This document shows, piece after piece, positions 44,636 through 53,401 of a stretch of DNA of 64,000 nt. Within the stretch, counting starts at the first letter, position 1. Each line of letters begins with the position of its first letter. This DNA comes from Streptomyces sp. NBS 14/10 (GTDB lineage Bacteria > Actinomycetota > Actinomycetes > Streptomycetales > Streptomycetaceae), in NCBI RefSeq assembly GCF_002224125.1, contig NZ_NCSM01000019.1, forward strand, positions 66,994-130,993, in the 5' to 3' direction. The translations under genes were made by a program, and so were the position numbers. The notes below the pieces were generated by a model. That model did not search any database and was not told the DNA's origin. It saw only the letters and a program-made list of their open reading frames with translations.

Positions 44636-46281
44636 CCGGTGGCGCAGGAGCTGCCGCTGAGGGTGAAGGCGGTCGGCGCGGAATTGGTGCTGCCCCTGTT
44701 GGCGGTGAAGCCGACGGTGACCGAGCCGCCGACAGGGATGGTGGAGGTGTAGGCGGCGGGCGTGACGGTCACCGCGGCACCGGACTGCTGCGGCGTGCCG
44801 CCCCACATGTTGCTGATGGTCTGGCCGTTGGCGAAGGAGAACCCAAGAGTCCAGCCGCTGATGGCGGCGGAGCCGGTGTTACGGATGGCGATCTCGCCCT
44901 GGAAGCCGCTGCCCCAGTCGCCCACGACGCGGTAGCCGACCGCGCAGCCCGCCCCGGAGCCGCCGCCCGCCTCGGTGGTGACGCCGACCGTGGCCGAGCG
45001 GGCCGAGCGGTTGCCGGCCGCGTCCCGGGCGTAGACGGCGAAGGTGTAGGAGGTGGCGGCGGTCAGGCCGGTGATGCTCGCGCTGGTGCCGGTCGAGGTG
45101 GCGACCCTTGTCTCGGTGCCGCCGCTGACGCGGACGATGTCATAGCCGGCGACACCGACGTTGTCGGTGGCGGCGGGCCAGGTGAGCGTGGCGGAGGTGG
45201 CCGTCACGGCCGAGGCGGTCGGGGTGCCGGGGGCGGTCGGGGCCTGGGTGTCGCCGCCGGAGCCACCGCTGTAGACGGTGGCCTCGCGAGAGGTCTCGGC
45301 GATGCCGTTGGGGCCGTTGAAGACGCGCTTGCCCCAGTCGGTGAGCTTGGTGGGGTCGAAGTTGGTGGTCATGTCCAGGATCGGATCGGTGTTTCCGCTC
45401 CAGGACCAGGCCAGATACCCGAGCTTGAGCTGCTGGGCGGCGGCCATCATGGTGTTCTCGTCGGGGTCGCCGTACTGGTCGGGGGGTCCGCCGAACTCGC
45501 CGATGAGGATGGGCAGACGGGCGCTGACGAAGGCGTTGAGATAGTCGGTGATCTCCTGCGCCGTGTCGTAGACGCTGTACATGTGGATCGAGAAGATCAG
45601 GTTGCCGGTGGTGTCGGCCTGGTAGACGCTCTGCGCGTTGTCGCGCATGACGTTCTGCCAGTCCTGGCCCCAGTTGGGGGCGTCGACCATGATCGTGTGC
45701 TGGAATCCGGCGCCGCGCAGCTTCTGGATGGCGGCGGTGGTGGGTGCGGTCCAGCCGGCGGGGTTGGTGTTGCCCCAGGGCTCATTGCCGATGTTGATGA
45801 CGATGTAGTTCTCTTCGCCCGTGAGCACGCTCTTGATGCCGATCCAGTAGTCCGCCGCCTGGTCGAGCGAGGCGGCCGCGGACTCCTCGCCGTAGCCGGT
45901 GGTGTCGTGCACCTCCAGTACGCAGATCAGCCGGTTGGCCTTGCACTGGGCGACGATGGCGGCGACGTCCTCGGGGCTGTTCTTGGTCCAGCGGTGGCCG
46001 TTGGAGAGCACGACGCGGACGGTGTTGGCGCCCAGCGCCTTGATATCGGCCAGCGACTGGGTCTGGCTCGGGTACCAGGTGTGGGCGTGGTTGACGCCGC
46101 GCATGATGAAATCGTTGCCGTTGCCCTCCAGCAGCCGCCCGCCGCCGATGTGGAGGCCCGTGGCCGCCGCGGCGCGCGACTCGGCGGGGGCTGCGGCCTG
46201 GGCAGTCGGGCCGAGGCCCAGGATCCCGAGGAGCACGGCCAGTACGGCCAGCAGGACGGCCGGCGGTCTCGTTCGTCTCAT
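44632..46281 (-). CDS. Secreted endo-1,4-beta-mannanase, GH5 with FN3 and CBM2 modules
   Basis: The 549-aa enzyme has a signal peptide (MRRTRPPAVLLAVLAVLLGILGLGPTAQA), then a GH5 (mannanase-type, close to GH5_8) domain: IMRGVNHAHTWYPSQTQSLADIKALGANTVRVVLSNG. The acid/base Glu is in INIGNEPWG (about 165) and the nucleophile Glu in LIGEFGG (about 261). A fibronectin-III linker (TAPGTPTASAVTATSATLTWPAA, about 332-420) leads to a C-terminal cellulose-binding CBM2 (CAVGYRVVGDWGSGFQ, NMWGGTPQQSG, TAFTLSGSSC). It cuts beta-mannans while bound to plant cell wall. Transcription probably starts inside a CebR-type box. Confidence 0.95.
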   Translation of the reverse strand: MRRTRPPAVLLAVLAVLLGILGLGPTAQAAAPAESRAAAATGLHIGGGRLLEGNGNDFIMRGVNHAHTWYPSQTQSLADIKALGANTVRVVLSNGHRWTKNSPEDVAAIVAQCKANRLICVLEVHDTTGYGEESAAASLDQAADYWIGIKSVLTGEENYIVINIGNEPWGNTNPAGWTAPTTAAIQKLRGAGFQHTIMVDAPNWGQDWQNVMRDNAQSVYQADTTGNLIFSIHMYSVYDTAQEITDYLNAFVSARLPILIGEFGGPPDQYGDPDENTMMAAAQQLKLGYLAWSWSGNTDPILDMTTNFDPTKLTDWGKRVFNGPNGIAETSREATVYSGGSGGDTQAPTAPGTPTASAVTATSATLTWPAATDNVGVAGYDIVRVSGGTETRVATSTGTSASITGLTAATSYTFAVYARDAAGNRSARSATVGVTTEAGGGSGAGCAVGYRVVGDWGSGFQGEIAIRNTGSAAISGWTLGFSFANGQTISNMWGGTPQQSGAAVTVTPAAYTSTIPVGGSVTVGFTANRGSTNSAPTAFTLSGSSCATG

Positions 46282-46328
46282 CGCGACTCCAAGGAGTGAG
46301 CACATGACGGCTGACGTGGGCGAGGAGC

Positions 46329-46342
46329 TGGGAGCGCTCCCA
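46329..46342. promoter_or_regulatory. Perfect CebR-type operator in the mannanase promoter
   Basis: TGGGAGCGCTCCCA is the exact 14-bp palindrome described for the cellobiose-responsive repressor CebR of Streptomyces. It abuts the -10 of the promoter called below and lies 47 bp upstream of the mannanase start. Repression by a CebR not encoded in this window is inferred. Confidence 0.85.
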
Positions 46343-46370
46343 TCAATGCATCGCGCCCGAGACACGTCAA
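46342..46370 (-). promoter_or_regulatory. Promoter of the mannanase gene
   Basis: On the minus strand, -35 TTGACG (46365-46370) and -10 ATTGAT (46342-46347) are spaced 17 nt, and the CebR-type palindrome begins at the last -10 base, covering the expected start point. Confidence 0.6.
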
Positions 46371-46603
46371 GGTCTCCGACGGGAGCCGGGCCGTCGGAGC
46401 GGACCATCCTCCGCACCACAACAGGACATTGGACTCCATTGAGAATGCAAGGGATTGTTCGCTTTTAATCGCCATATACGACACCTCTTTGGTGTTTACT
46501 TGGCGAGAAGGACTGGTTCTACGCCGCCTTGACCAGCGCGCGGATGACCGGTCACAGGCGTGCCCGCAACGGGCACAGGCCAACGGGGGGGGAGCAACCG
46601 GAT

Positions 46604-47409
46604 ATGACCACGCCCACACCCGTCCTCACGGCGCTCGCGATCTGGAGGGCAGGCCGAGTACGACGACACCCGGGCCTACTACAGTGGGCAACTAGCTGCT
46701 GGCCGCCGGTCACTACGACGAGGCCGTCGCCCGTATGCAGGAGGCGCTGGGGCTGTACGACGCATTGCTCCAGGAGCAGCCCGACTCCGACGACCTCGCG
46801 TACGAGAAGGCCGTGGCGCTCGTCAATCTGGCACAGGCCCTGTGGGCGAAGCCCGACCATGAGCAGGGCGCCCGGCGTGCCGTCGAGGCGACCGATCTGC
46901 TCCGCCGACTCACCGCCAAGAAGCCCGGCTACCGGGCCGGGCTCGCGTACTGGCTGATGTTTCCCCCGGGCACCTATCTGTTGGGCACGCGCCGCTACGA
47001 CGAGGCGATCGCCCGTGAGCAGGAGGCGCTGGGGCTGTACGACACATTGCTCCAGGAGCAGCCCGACTCCGACGACCTCGCGTACCGGAAGGCCTGGACG
47101 CTGATCAATCTGGCGCAGGCCCTGTGGGGCAAGCCCGACCACACCCAGGGCGCCCAGCGCGCCGTCCAGGCGACCGATCTGCTCCGCAAGCTCGCGGCCA
47201 AGGATCCCAAGTACCGTCCTGGGCTGGGCGACTGGCTGATGTGGCCGACGATTCCGTATCTGCGCCAGTCCGGCCGGCGGGACCAGGCTCTCGCCCGGGC
47301 GCAGGAGGCCGTGGACATCTTCACCGCGCTCAATGCCACCGATCCCGCGACCTATGGGCCGAAGCTGGCGGAAGCGAAGAAACTTCTCGCCGATATCCAG
47401 GCCGGCTAG
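46604..47409 (+). pseudogene. Frameshifted TPR-like repeat gene
   Basis: Two 94-residue units, each with ALGLYD(A/T)LLQEQPDSDDLAY and NLAQALW(A/G)KPDH, run from 46696 to 47409 and end in a normal stop. Their 282-bp period gives a near-identical direct repeat. The first unit has lost its start: a TAG sits at 46693-46695, while the missing part (EYDDTRAYYSGQL) is read in another frame just upstream. A third frame has a purine-rich site and MTTPTPVLTALA from 46604. At least two frameshifts would restore one gene. A start at the internal ATG 46735 would give a shortened 224-aa product. Function of these helical repeats is unknown. Confidence 0.72.
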
Positions 47410-47430
47410 GAGACCCGCTGGCCAGAAGGC

Positions 47431-47463
47431 CCGCTGGGACCGGCCCCGCGCCGGTCCCAGCGG
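47431..47463 (+). terminator. Hairpin after the TPR-like gene
   Basis: A perfect 14-bp stem CCGCTGGGACCGGC/GCCGGTCCCAGCGG (47431-47444 with 47450-47463) with a CCCGC loop, 22 bp after the stop. Confidence 0.75.
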
Positions 47464-47592
47464 TACGCCACCACCCCGGGCGAACCTGGGGACTCCGCCA
47501 CCGCGGAGGCGGATCTGCTGTGATAATCCTTCTCACAGTCAACGGTGAGCAGGGGAGCGGGCGGTGGTGCTGGAGCCGTGGAGGCCCGGAAG

Positions 47593-50019
47593 ATGAACCT
47601 GGCGCAGCTGCATTACACCTCGGCACCGCTGGGGCCCGATGGATCCGGACTACGGTTCACCGCGGTCAGCGCCGCGGTGCCGGCGTCGCTGCTCGGGGAG
47701 GTCGAGCAGCTGATCGGATACGAGCCGCCGGCTGACGCGCCCCCGCGTCCCTCCGGTTCCGAACGTGCCGCGTCTCCGGAGACGTTCAGCTACAGCCGGC
47801 TCTCCGACGGCAGCGGGCTGCTGGCCCGTACGGTCCATACGGGGGCCGACCACGGCGGGCGCCGGGGCACCTTCCATGGCCATGCCGTGTATCTGCCCAC
47901 GGGTGCGTCGCTGCCGGGCGGTGCGCTGCCCATCACCGCCTGGGGCTCCCCGCAGTGGGCGGCTCGCGCGCCGGAGGGCGGGGTGCCGGAGCCGCTGGAG
48001 GCGCTGACCGCCTCGGGGCGCCTGAACCGGGACGGCCTGGTCGCCTTCGCGGGCTCCCGGGCGCCGTGGCTCGCGCGCTTCTTCTCGGATCTGCGCGGGC
48101 TGAGCGAGGACGAGTCCGCGCCGCGGATCGTCCTGGTCGAGCGGGACAGCGCCGATGTGGCCCGGTGGATCGCTCTGGCCTGCGCCGCGTTGCCGCGCGA
48201 CTTCGGCCACCGGCTGACGTTCACCACCTATGCGCCGCGGCCGGAGCTCTCCCGGCAGCAGATCATCGGCGTACGGCCGGAGGACGGCCGGGAGCCGGCC
48301 GACCACGGCCACCGCTATCGCGTGTACGACGTGGCCGGCCGGAGGACCGGGGAGCCGGTGTCCGACGCCTGGGCGGAGGTGGCCGCGGGCATCTGGCTGG
48401 GCGGGCGGCCCGAGTTGTTCAAGGAGGCCGACGCGCTCCCGGGTGGCCCCTTCGCCCCCGGTGCGCTCGCCGTCGGCGCGCTGTGCGCGGGGCTCGACCT
48501 CGGCACCACCGGCCGCACCGAGGCGGCGGACTGGGCGCGCCACCACCCGGAAGCTTTGGGCGATGAGCGGCTGCACCGGCTGCTGGCGGCGCTGTGCGTG
48601 CCGGACGGGGGCCGGTCCGATGCCGAAAAGGCGGCCCTGACAGGGCTGTTCACCTGTCTGGACGGCAGGGTGCCGACCGCCGTCAGCACACCGCTCGCCG
48701 CGCTGGTGCTGGCCGAGGCCGTCCGCGCGCCCGTGGCCGGCCCGGGCCTCGAAGCCCTGCGGCCCGACGCGCTCACCGAGGAGGTCCGGCTGCGCCTCGC
48801 GGGCGAGCTCGCGGCCGATCTGCGCGTCGGCGTATCCGACACCGAACTGGGCATCGCTCGGCCCTTGGAGCTGCTGCGCATCGCCGATCTGCTGGGCGTG
48901 GACTGCTCGGATCTGCTGCCCAAGGTGGCACACGGGCTCGCGCATGCGCTGCTGGCCGATCCGGAGGCGACACACACCCCCGCGGTGCGCCTGGCGCTGG
49001 ACGAGCACTTCGCGTTGCGCACCGCGCTGCTCGGCGAGCTCGAGACCCTGGCCGTGGGCGATCCGCTCGCCGCGGCCCGGCTGCTGGCCCTGGTGCCGCT
49101 GCGGTTCGCGGAGAGCAAGGCCCTCCCTCATCTGCGGATGTGCGCCGAGGCGCCGCGGCTGACGGCGGGCGGCGGCGACCGCGCCGCGGTGCTGAACGCC
49201 GTGTTGCGCTCCGGCGGGGTCTCGGTGTTCGCCGATCCGCTCGTGCTGCGCACCGCGGTCGGGCTGGTGTGGGAGGGCGGCACACCGACCGCCCACGAGG
49301 CCCGGCTGATGCTCGGCGAGATCGGATCCGACGCCCACCGCGCGGCCGGCACTTCGGCCACGCTGTTCAAGGCCGCTCTCGAAGGGCCCGCGGACGATGC
49401 CGACGTACCCGATCTCGCCCATGACCTGCTGCGCTGTTTCGCCGAGGTGCTGACGCCGCGCGACCGCGCGTCGCTGCTGCTCCTGGAGTTCGCCCGCGAT
49501 CTGCGGAGCCGTCACGCCGAGCCCGGCTGGGCGGCGCGGGCGCTGTCGCTCCGGGCCACGGCGGAACCGGTGGAGCCGACGGTTCTGGAGCATGCCATCG
49601 GGGCGCTCGCGGACCGTGTGCTGTCCGAGGACGCCCCGGACGGAGAGCTGTACGCGCTGATCCACAGCGAGGACCCGGCCCTCGTCGCCGCCTACGGCCG
49701 GGCCGCGCGGTCCGAGCGGGTACGGGACCGGCTCCGCGCCGAGCCCTCGTATGTGGCCGAGTGCTTCACCGCCTGGAGCTCCCATCCCCAGGCGGGTGGC
49801 GCCTGGCAGGAGACGCGGACGGCGCTGCTGGACTCGGTGCTCCGTCCCGTGGTGCGGGCGCTGCCCGCCGCGGATATCGCCGCCGTCGAGAGCTGTCTGG
49901 AGCGTACGAGCGTCCGCTGGGCCGATGAGTTCCGGGCGTGGAGCCGTCCCGGCGCGTTCGGCCGGATCGGTCGGCGGCTGGCCGGCCGGCGGCGCAAGGG
50001 CGCGCCGGAAGGGCAGTGA
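47593..50019 (+). CDS. GTPase-associated protein 1 (GAP1)-like protein
   Basis: The 808-aa protein begins MNLAQLHYTSAPLGPDGSGL, followed by LLGEVEQLIGYEPP, GRRGTFHGHAVYLP and LPITAWGSPQWA. From memory this is the GAP1-N2 start of Streptomyces GTPase-associated proteins. Mostly helical middle (GAP1-M) and end (GAP1-C) regions follow. Such proteins are proposed parts of NTP-dependent conflict systems and usually sit beside a TRAFAC-type GTPase; none is seen here, so the gene looks orphaned. Function is not proven in any case. The ATG at 47593 is the family start. Confidence 0.75.
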   Translation: MNLAQLHYTSAPLGPDGSGLRFTAVSAAVPASLLGEVEQLIGYEPPADAPPRPSGSERAASPETFSYSRLSDGSGLLARTVHTGADHGGRRGTFHGHAVYLPTGASLPGGALPITAWGSPQWAARAPEGGVPEPLEALTASGRLNRDGLVAFAGSRAPWLARFFSDLRGLSEDESAPRIVLVERDSADVARWIALACAALPRDFGHRLTFTTYAPRPELSRQQIIGVRPEDGREPADHGHRYRVYDVAGRRTGEPVSDAWAEVAAGIWLGGRPELFKEADALPGGPFAPGALAVGALCAGLDLGTTGRTEAADWARHHPEALGDERLHRLLAALCVPDGGRSDAEKAALTGLFTCLDGRVPTAVSTPLAALVLAEAVRAPVAGPGLEALRPDALTEEVRLRLAGELAADLRVGVSDTELGIARPLELLRIADLLGVDCSDLLPKVAHGLAHALLADPEATHTPAVRLALDEHFALRTALLGELETLAVGDPLAAARLLALVPLRFAESKALPHLRMCAEAPRLTAGGGDRAAVLNAVLRSGGVSVFADPLVLRTAVGLVWEGGTPTAHEARLMLGEIGSDAHRAAGTSATLFKAALEGPADDADVPDLAHDLLRCFAEVLTPRDRASLLLLEFARDLRSRHAEPGWAARALSLRATAEPVEPTVLEHAIGALADRVLSEDAPDGELYALIHSEDPALVAAYGRAARSERVRDRLRAEPSYVAECFTAWSSHPQAGGAWQETRTALLDSVLRPVVRALPAADIAAVESCLERTSVRWADEFRAWSRPGAFGRIGRRLAGRRRKGAPEGQ

Positions 50020-50134
50020 CGTCAGACCGGTTTTAGGCTTCCGTGTCACCCTGTTGCCGCAGGTCCTTTTCGCGTGCTACGCCGCGCTTTGGGCCTGCCG
50101 AGCCGAAATCCGAGCAAGGGCAAGGGACAGGGCG

Positions 50135-53100
50135 TTGGAATTATCACGGAGATCACTCATCCAGCAGAGCGGCAGGGTGGCGGTCGGGGCCGGTGCCCTG
50201 TGGCTGGGCGGCCCCTTGGCCGGCCTCGCCACCGAGACGGCCGCGGCCCAGGGCAAGGCGGCTGAGGGCGACACCCGGCAGATCACCGTCGGCCAGGCCA
50301 CCAACGCGTCCGCCGCCCTCTCCCCCGACGGCCGCACCATCGTCATGGACCTGCTCAACCTGCTGTGGACCCTCCCGGCACAGGGCGGCGAGCCCACCCG
50401 GCTGACCGAGATCGACCAGGAGGCGAGCGAACCCGACTTCTCGCCCGACGGCCGCCACCTGGTCTACCAGTCCTACGCCGACGGCAACTTCCACCTCTGG
50501 CTCGCCCGGGCGGACGGCACCGGGGCCCGGCGGCTCACCGAGGGCGCCATCGACCACCACGAGCCCCGCTTCTCGCCGGACGGCAAACGGATCGCGTACG
50601 CGGCGGAGACGGGCGGGCACTACGCCATCCACGTCCTCGACCTCGACACCGGCGAGAGCAAACGCTGGACATCCGGTACGGACGCCACCGTCCAGGAGGC
50701 GCAGCCGTTCTGGCGCCCGGACGGCAAGGCCATCGTCTTCACCAGCGGCAAGGGCGACGCCCCGCAGTCCGTGGTCCAGGTCGACGCCGACGGCAAGCGC
50801 ACCACGCTCGTCACCGTCACCGAGGGGCGGGTGGCGGGGCCGTCCCTGTCCCCCGACGGCACCAAGCTGGCGTATGTCCACCTCACCTCCTCGTCCGCCG
50901 GACTCGTCGTCGACGGGAAGGTCGTCTCCGGCGACGGTGAGGAGGTCTTCCCGTTCGCCGCGCGCTGGCCCTCCGACGGCGAGGTGTTCTACACCGCCGA
51001 CGGAAAGATCCGCCGGCGGCCGGTCACCGGTGGCCCGGTCAAGGACATCCCCTTCACCGTCCGTCTCACCGTGCCACGCGTCCCCGAGCGGCCCGCCACC
51101 CGCGACTTCGACTCCACCGCGCCGCGCGAGGTCAAGGGCATCGTCGGCCCGAGCCTGTCGCCCGACGGCAAACAGGTCGCCTTCGCCGCGCTCGGCGACA
51201 TCTGGGTCGGCCCCATCGGTTCCACGCCCAAGGCCGTGGTGTCCGACGGAAACATCAACAGCGACCCCGCCTGGCACCCCGACGGATCCACCCTGGTGTA
51301 CGTCAGCGACCGGGGCGGCCATGCGGCCGATCTGTGGCTCCACGACCTCGACAGCGGCGAGAACCGGCGGCTGACGGACCTTCAGGGGATGCTGTCCGGG
51401 CCCGTCTTCGCGCCCGACGGCAAGACGGTCGCGTTCTCCTTCTGGGCCAGCGTCGTGCAGACCGTGGACGTCGCCTCCGGCGCCGTACGCACGGTCACCC
51501 CCGTCGGGGCCAACAGGGCCACCTTCTCCGCCGACGGCACCAAACTGTCATGCGCCGCGCTGGTGCCCGCCACACCCCGCTACCGCGAGGGCTCCAACCG
51601 CATTCTGACCATCGACCTGGCCAGCGGCGAGACCCACTACGACGAACCGGTGCCGGGAAAGTCCCTCGCGAACCGCATCGACGCCGGGCCCGTCCACTCG
51701 CCCGACGGTACGTACACCGCGTATGTGCTCGGCGGTACGGTGCACCTCAGCACCCTCGACTCCGCCGGGCGGCCGACCGGCACCGCCCGCCGGCTCAACG
51801 ACGAGACCGCCGACTGCCCCAGCTGGAGCGCCGACGGGCAGTCGCTGCTCTATCTCTCCAACGGCCGGCTGCGCCTCGCCGATGTGCGCACGGGCCGCGC
51901 CACCGCCGTCCCCACCAACCTGACCTGGCGCCAGGCCAAACAGTCCGGCCGCACGGTGGTACAGGTGGGGGCGGTCTGGGACGGCACGGCCGAGACCCTG
52001 CGGCACGACGTGGACATCGTCATCAAGGACAACCGCATTGAGCAGGTCGTGGCGCGCGGCGCCGTGACCGGGGACCGCACCGTCGACGCCCGCGAGCTGA
52101 CCGCGATGCCCGGCATGATCGCCCTCCACGAACACGGGCCCTGGCAGCGGGCCGAAACCGTCCGGCTGTGGCTGTCGTTCGGGGTCACCACACTGCGCTC
52201 GCCCGGCGGCGCGCACTACGCATCGGTCGAGGCCAAGGAGGCCGTCGACTCCGGACGCCGGATCGGGCCACGCCTCTTCGCGGCCGGTGACGCCCTCGAA
52301 GGCACCCGCACCTACTACGGCGTCGGCCGCCCCACCACCAGCCAGGAGGAGGTGGCGCGGGAGGTGGCCAAGGCAGAGGCGCTGGGCCACGACCTGATGA
52401 AGACCTATGTGCGGCTGCCGTATGCGCTCCAGCGCGTCACCGTACAGGGAAGCCACCGCCTCGGCCTGCCCCTGACCTCCCACTATCTGTTCGGCCCGCT
52501 GTGCTTCGGCGCCGACGGCGTCGAACACATCGGCGGCACCAGCCGCTACGGCCGCCGCCAGAAGGAGACCCACCTCGGCCACACCTACCAGGACGTGACC
52601 GAACCGCTCGTCGCCTCCGGCATGGTGTTCACCCCGACGCTGGGGCTGTCCGGCGCGGGCCTGTCCGCCACCCGCGCCGCGCTGTTCCGGTACGCCCAGT
52701 GGGCGGTCGGCGACCGGCGGCTGACATCGCTGATGAGCGCGGCGGAGTACGAGGACTTCCGCAAGGGCGTGGCCGACGCGCAGCAGAACGAGCCGACCGA
52801 CGAGTTGGCCTTCACCGCCCGGGAAGGGGCGACACTGCACGGGCTGCTGGAACGGGGGGCATACGTGGGCGTCGGCACCGACAGCCCGCTGGTGCCCCCG
52901 GCCATCTACTACCACCTGAATGTGCAGACCATGGTGCGCTACGGCGCCAGCCCGTACCAGGCGCTGCGCTCGGCCACCGTGACGGGCGCGCGGGCCCTGG
53001 GCATGAGCGCCCACCTGGGCACGGTCGAACCGGGGAAGCTGGCCGACCTGGCGCTGGTGGAGGGCAACCCGCTCAAGGACATCACAGCGGCCGCGGCGGT

Positions 53101-53284
53101 GCGGCAGGTGGTGGTCGGTGGCGTGGTGCACACGGTGGACGAGCTGGTGGCCGCCGGGAAGGCCGCCACCGAACGGAAGGCCGCCGCCAAGGCCACGCCG
53201 AGGGCCGAGGACGTACCCCAGGGCCCGGCCCGGGAGCGCTACTGGTGGCACCGCGAGGAGCACAAACCCGGCCCCTGCTGCTGA
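50135..53284 (+). CDS. Tat-exported beta-propeller/amidohydrolase fusion protein
   Basis: A TTG at 50135, about 8 nt after AAGGGA, gives 1049 aa starting with a twin-arginine signal (ELSRRSLIQQSG, then VGAGALWLGGPLAGLATETAAAQ). Residues 55-600 form a TolB-like beta-propeller with repeated SPDG blades (AALSPDGRTIVMD, DFSPDGRHLVYQS, RFSPDGKRIAYAA). Residues 610-1010 form an amidohydrolase with metal motif GMIALHEHGPW (about 662) and a late GVGTDSPLVPP. The C terminus has an Ala/Lys-rich tail and ends in CC. Related enzymes act on peptides or cyclic amides outside the cell; the substrate is unknown. Confidence 0.9.
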   Translation: MELSRRSLIQQSGRVAVGAGALWLGGPLAGLATETAAAQGKAAEGDTRQITVGQATNASAALSPDGRTIVMDLLNLLWTLPAQGGEPTRLTEIDQEASEPDFSPDGRHLVYQSYADGNFHLWLARADGTGARRLTEGAIDHHEPRFSPDGKRIAYAAETGGHYAIHVLDLDTGESKRWTSGTDATVQEAQPFWRPDGKAIVFTSGKGDAPQSVVQVDADGKRTTLVTVTEGRVAGPSLSPDGTKLAYVHLTSSSAGLVVDGKVVSGDGEEVFPFAARWPSDGEVFYTADGKIRRRPVTGGPVKDIPFTVRLTVPRVPERPATRDFDSTAPREVKGIVGPSLSPDGKQVAFAALGDIWVGPIGSTPKAVVSDGNINSDPAWHPDGSTLVYVSDRGGHAADLWLHDLDSGENRRLTDLQGMLSGPVFAPDGKTVAFSFWASVVQTVDVASGAVRTVTPVGANRATFSADGTKLSCAALVPATPRYREGSNRILTIDLASGETHYDEPVPGKSLANRIDAGPVHSPDGTYTAYVLGGTVHLSTLDSAGRPTGTARRLNDETADCPSWSADGQSLLYLSNGRLRLADVRTGRATAVPTNLTWRQAKQSGRTVVQVGAVWDGTAETLRHDVDIVIKDNRIEQVVARGAVTGDRTVDARELTAMPGMIALHEHGPWQRAETVRLWLSFGVTTLRSPGGAHYASVEAKEAVDSGRRIGPRLFAAGDALEGTRTYYGVGRPTTSQEEVAREVAKAEALGHDLMKTYVRLPYALQRVTVQGSHRLGLPLTSHYLFGPLCFGADGVEHIGGTSRYGRRQKETHLGHTYQDVTEPLVASGMVFTPTLGLSGAGLSATRAALFRYAQWAVGDRRLTSLMSAAEYEDFRKGVADAQQNEPTDELAFTAREGATLHGLLERGAYVGVGTDSPLVPPAIYYHLNVQTMVRYGASPYQALRSATVTGARALGMSAHLGTVEPGKLADLALVEGNPLKDITAAAAVRQVVVGGVVHTVDELVAAGKAATERKAAAKATPRAEDVPQGPARERYWWHREEHKPGPCC

Positions 53285-53291
53285 GCCACGG

Positions 53292-53335
53292 GTGCGGCGT
53301 GCGCGATCGACACCTGGTGTCCACGCACGCCGCAC
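53292..53335 (+). terminator. Hairpin after the beta-propeller/amidohydrolase gene
   Basis: A perfect 12-bp stem GTGCGGCGTGCG/CGCACGCCGCAC (53292-53303 with 53324-53335) encloses a 20-nt loop that contains its own CACC/GGTG pair. Confidence 0.65.
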
Positions 53336-53401
53336 ACCTGCTCTCCGGCCCCCTCCCGGCTGAAATGGCCGTCGGTGGGAGATTCGCTTAACCTGCGAAA
53401 T

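Noticed and set aside
46429..46695. An 88-codon plus-strand frame before the TPR-like gene
   Set aside because: It overlaps the mannanase upstream region, has atypical codon use, and ends at the TAG that interrupts the repeat gene; only its end is remnant coding sequence.
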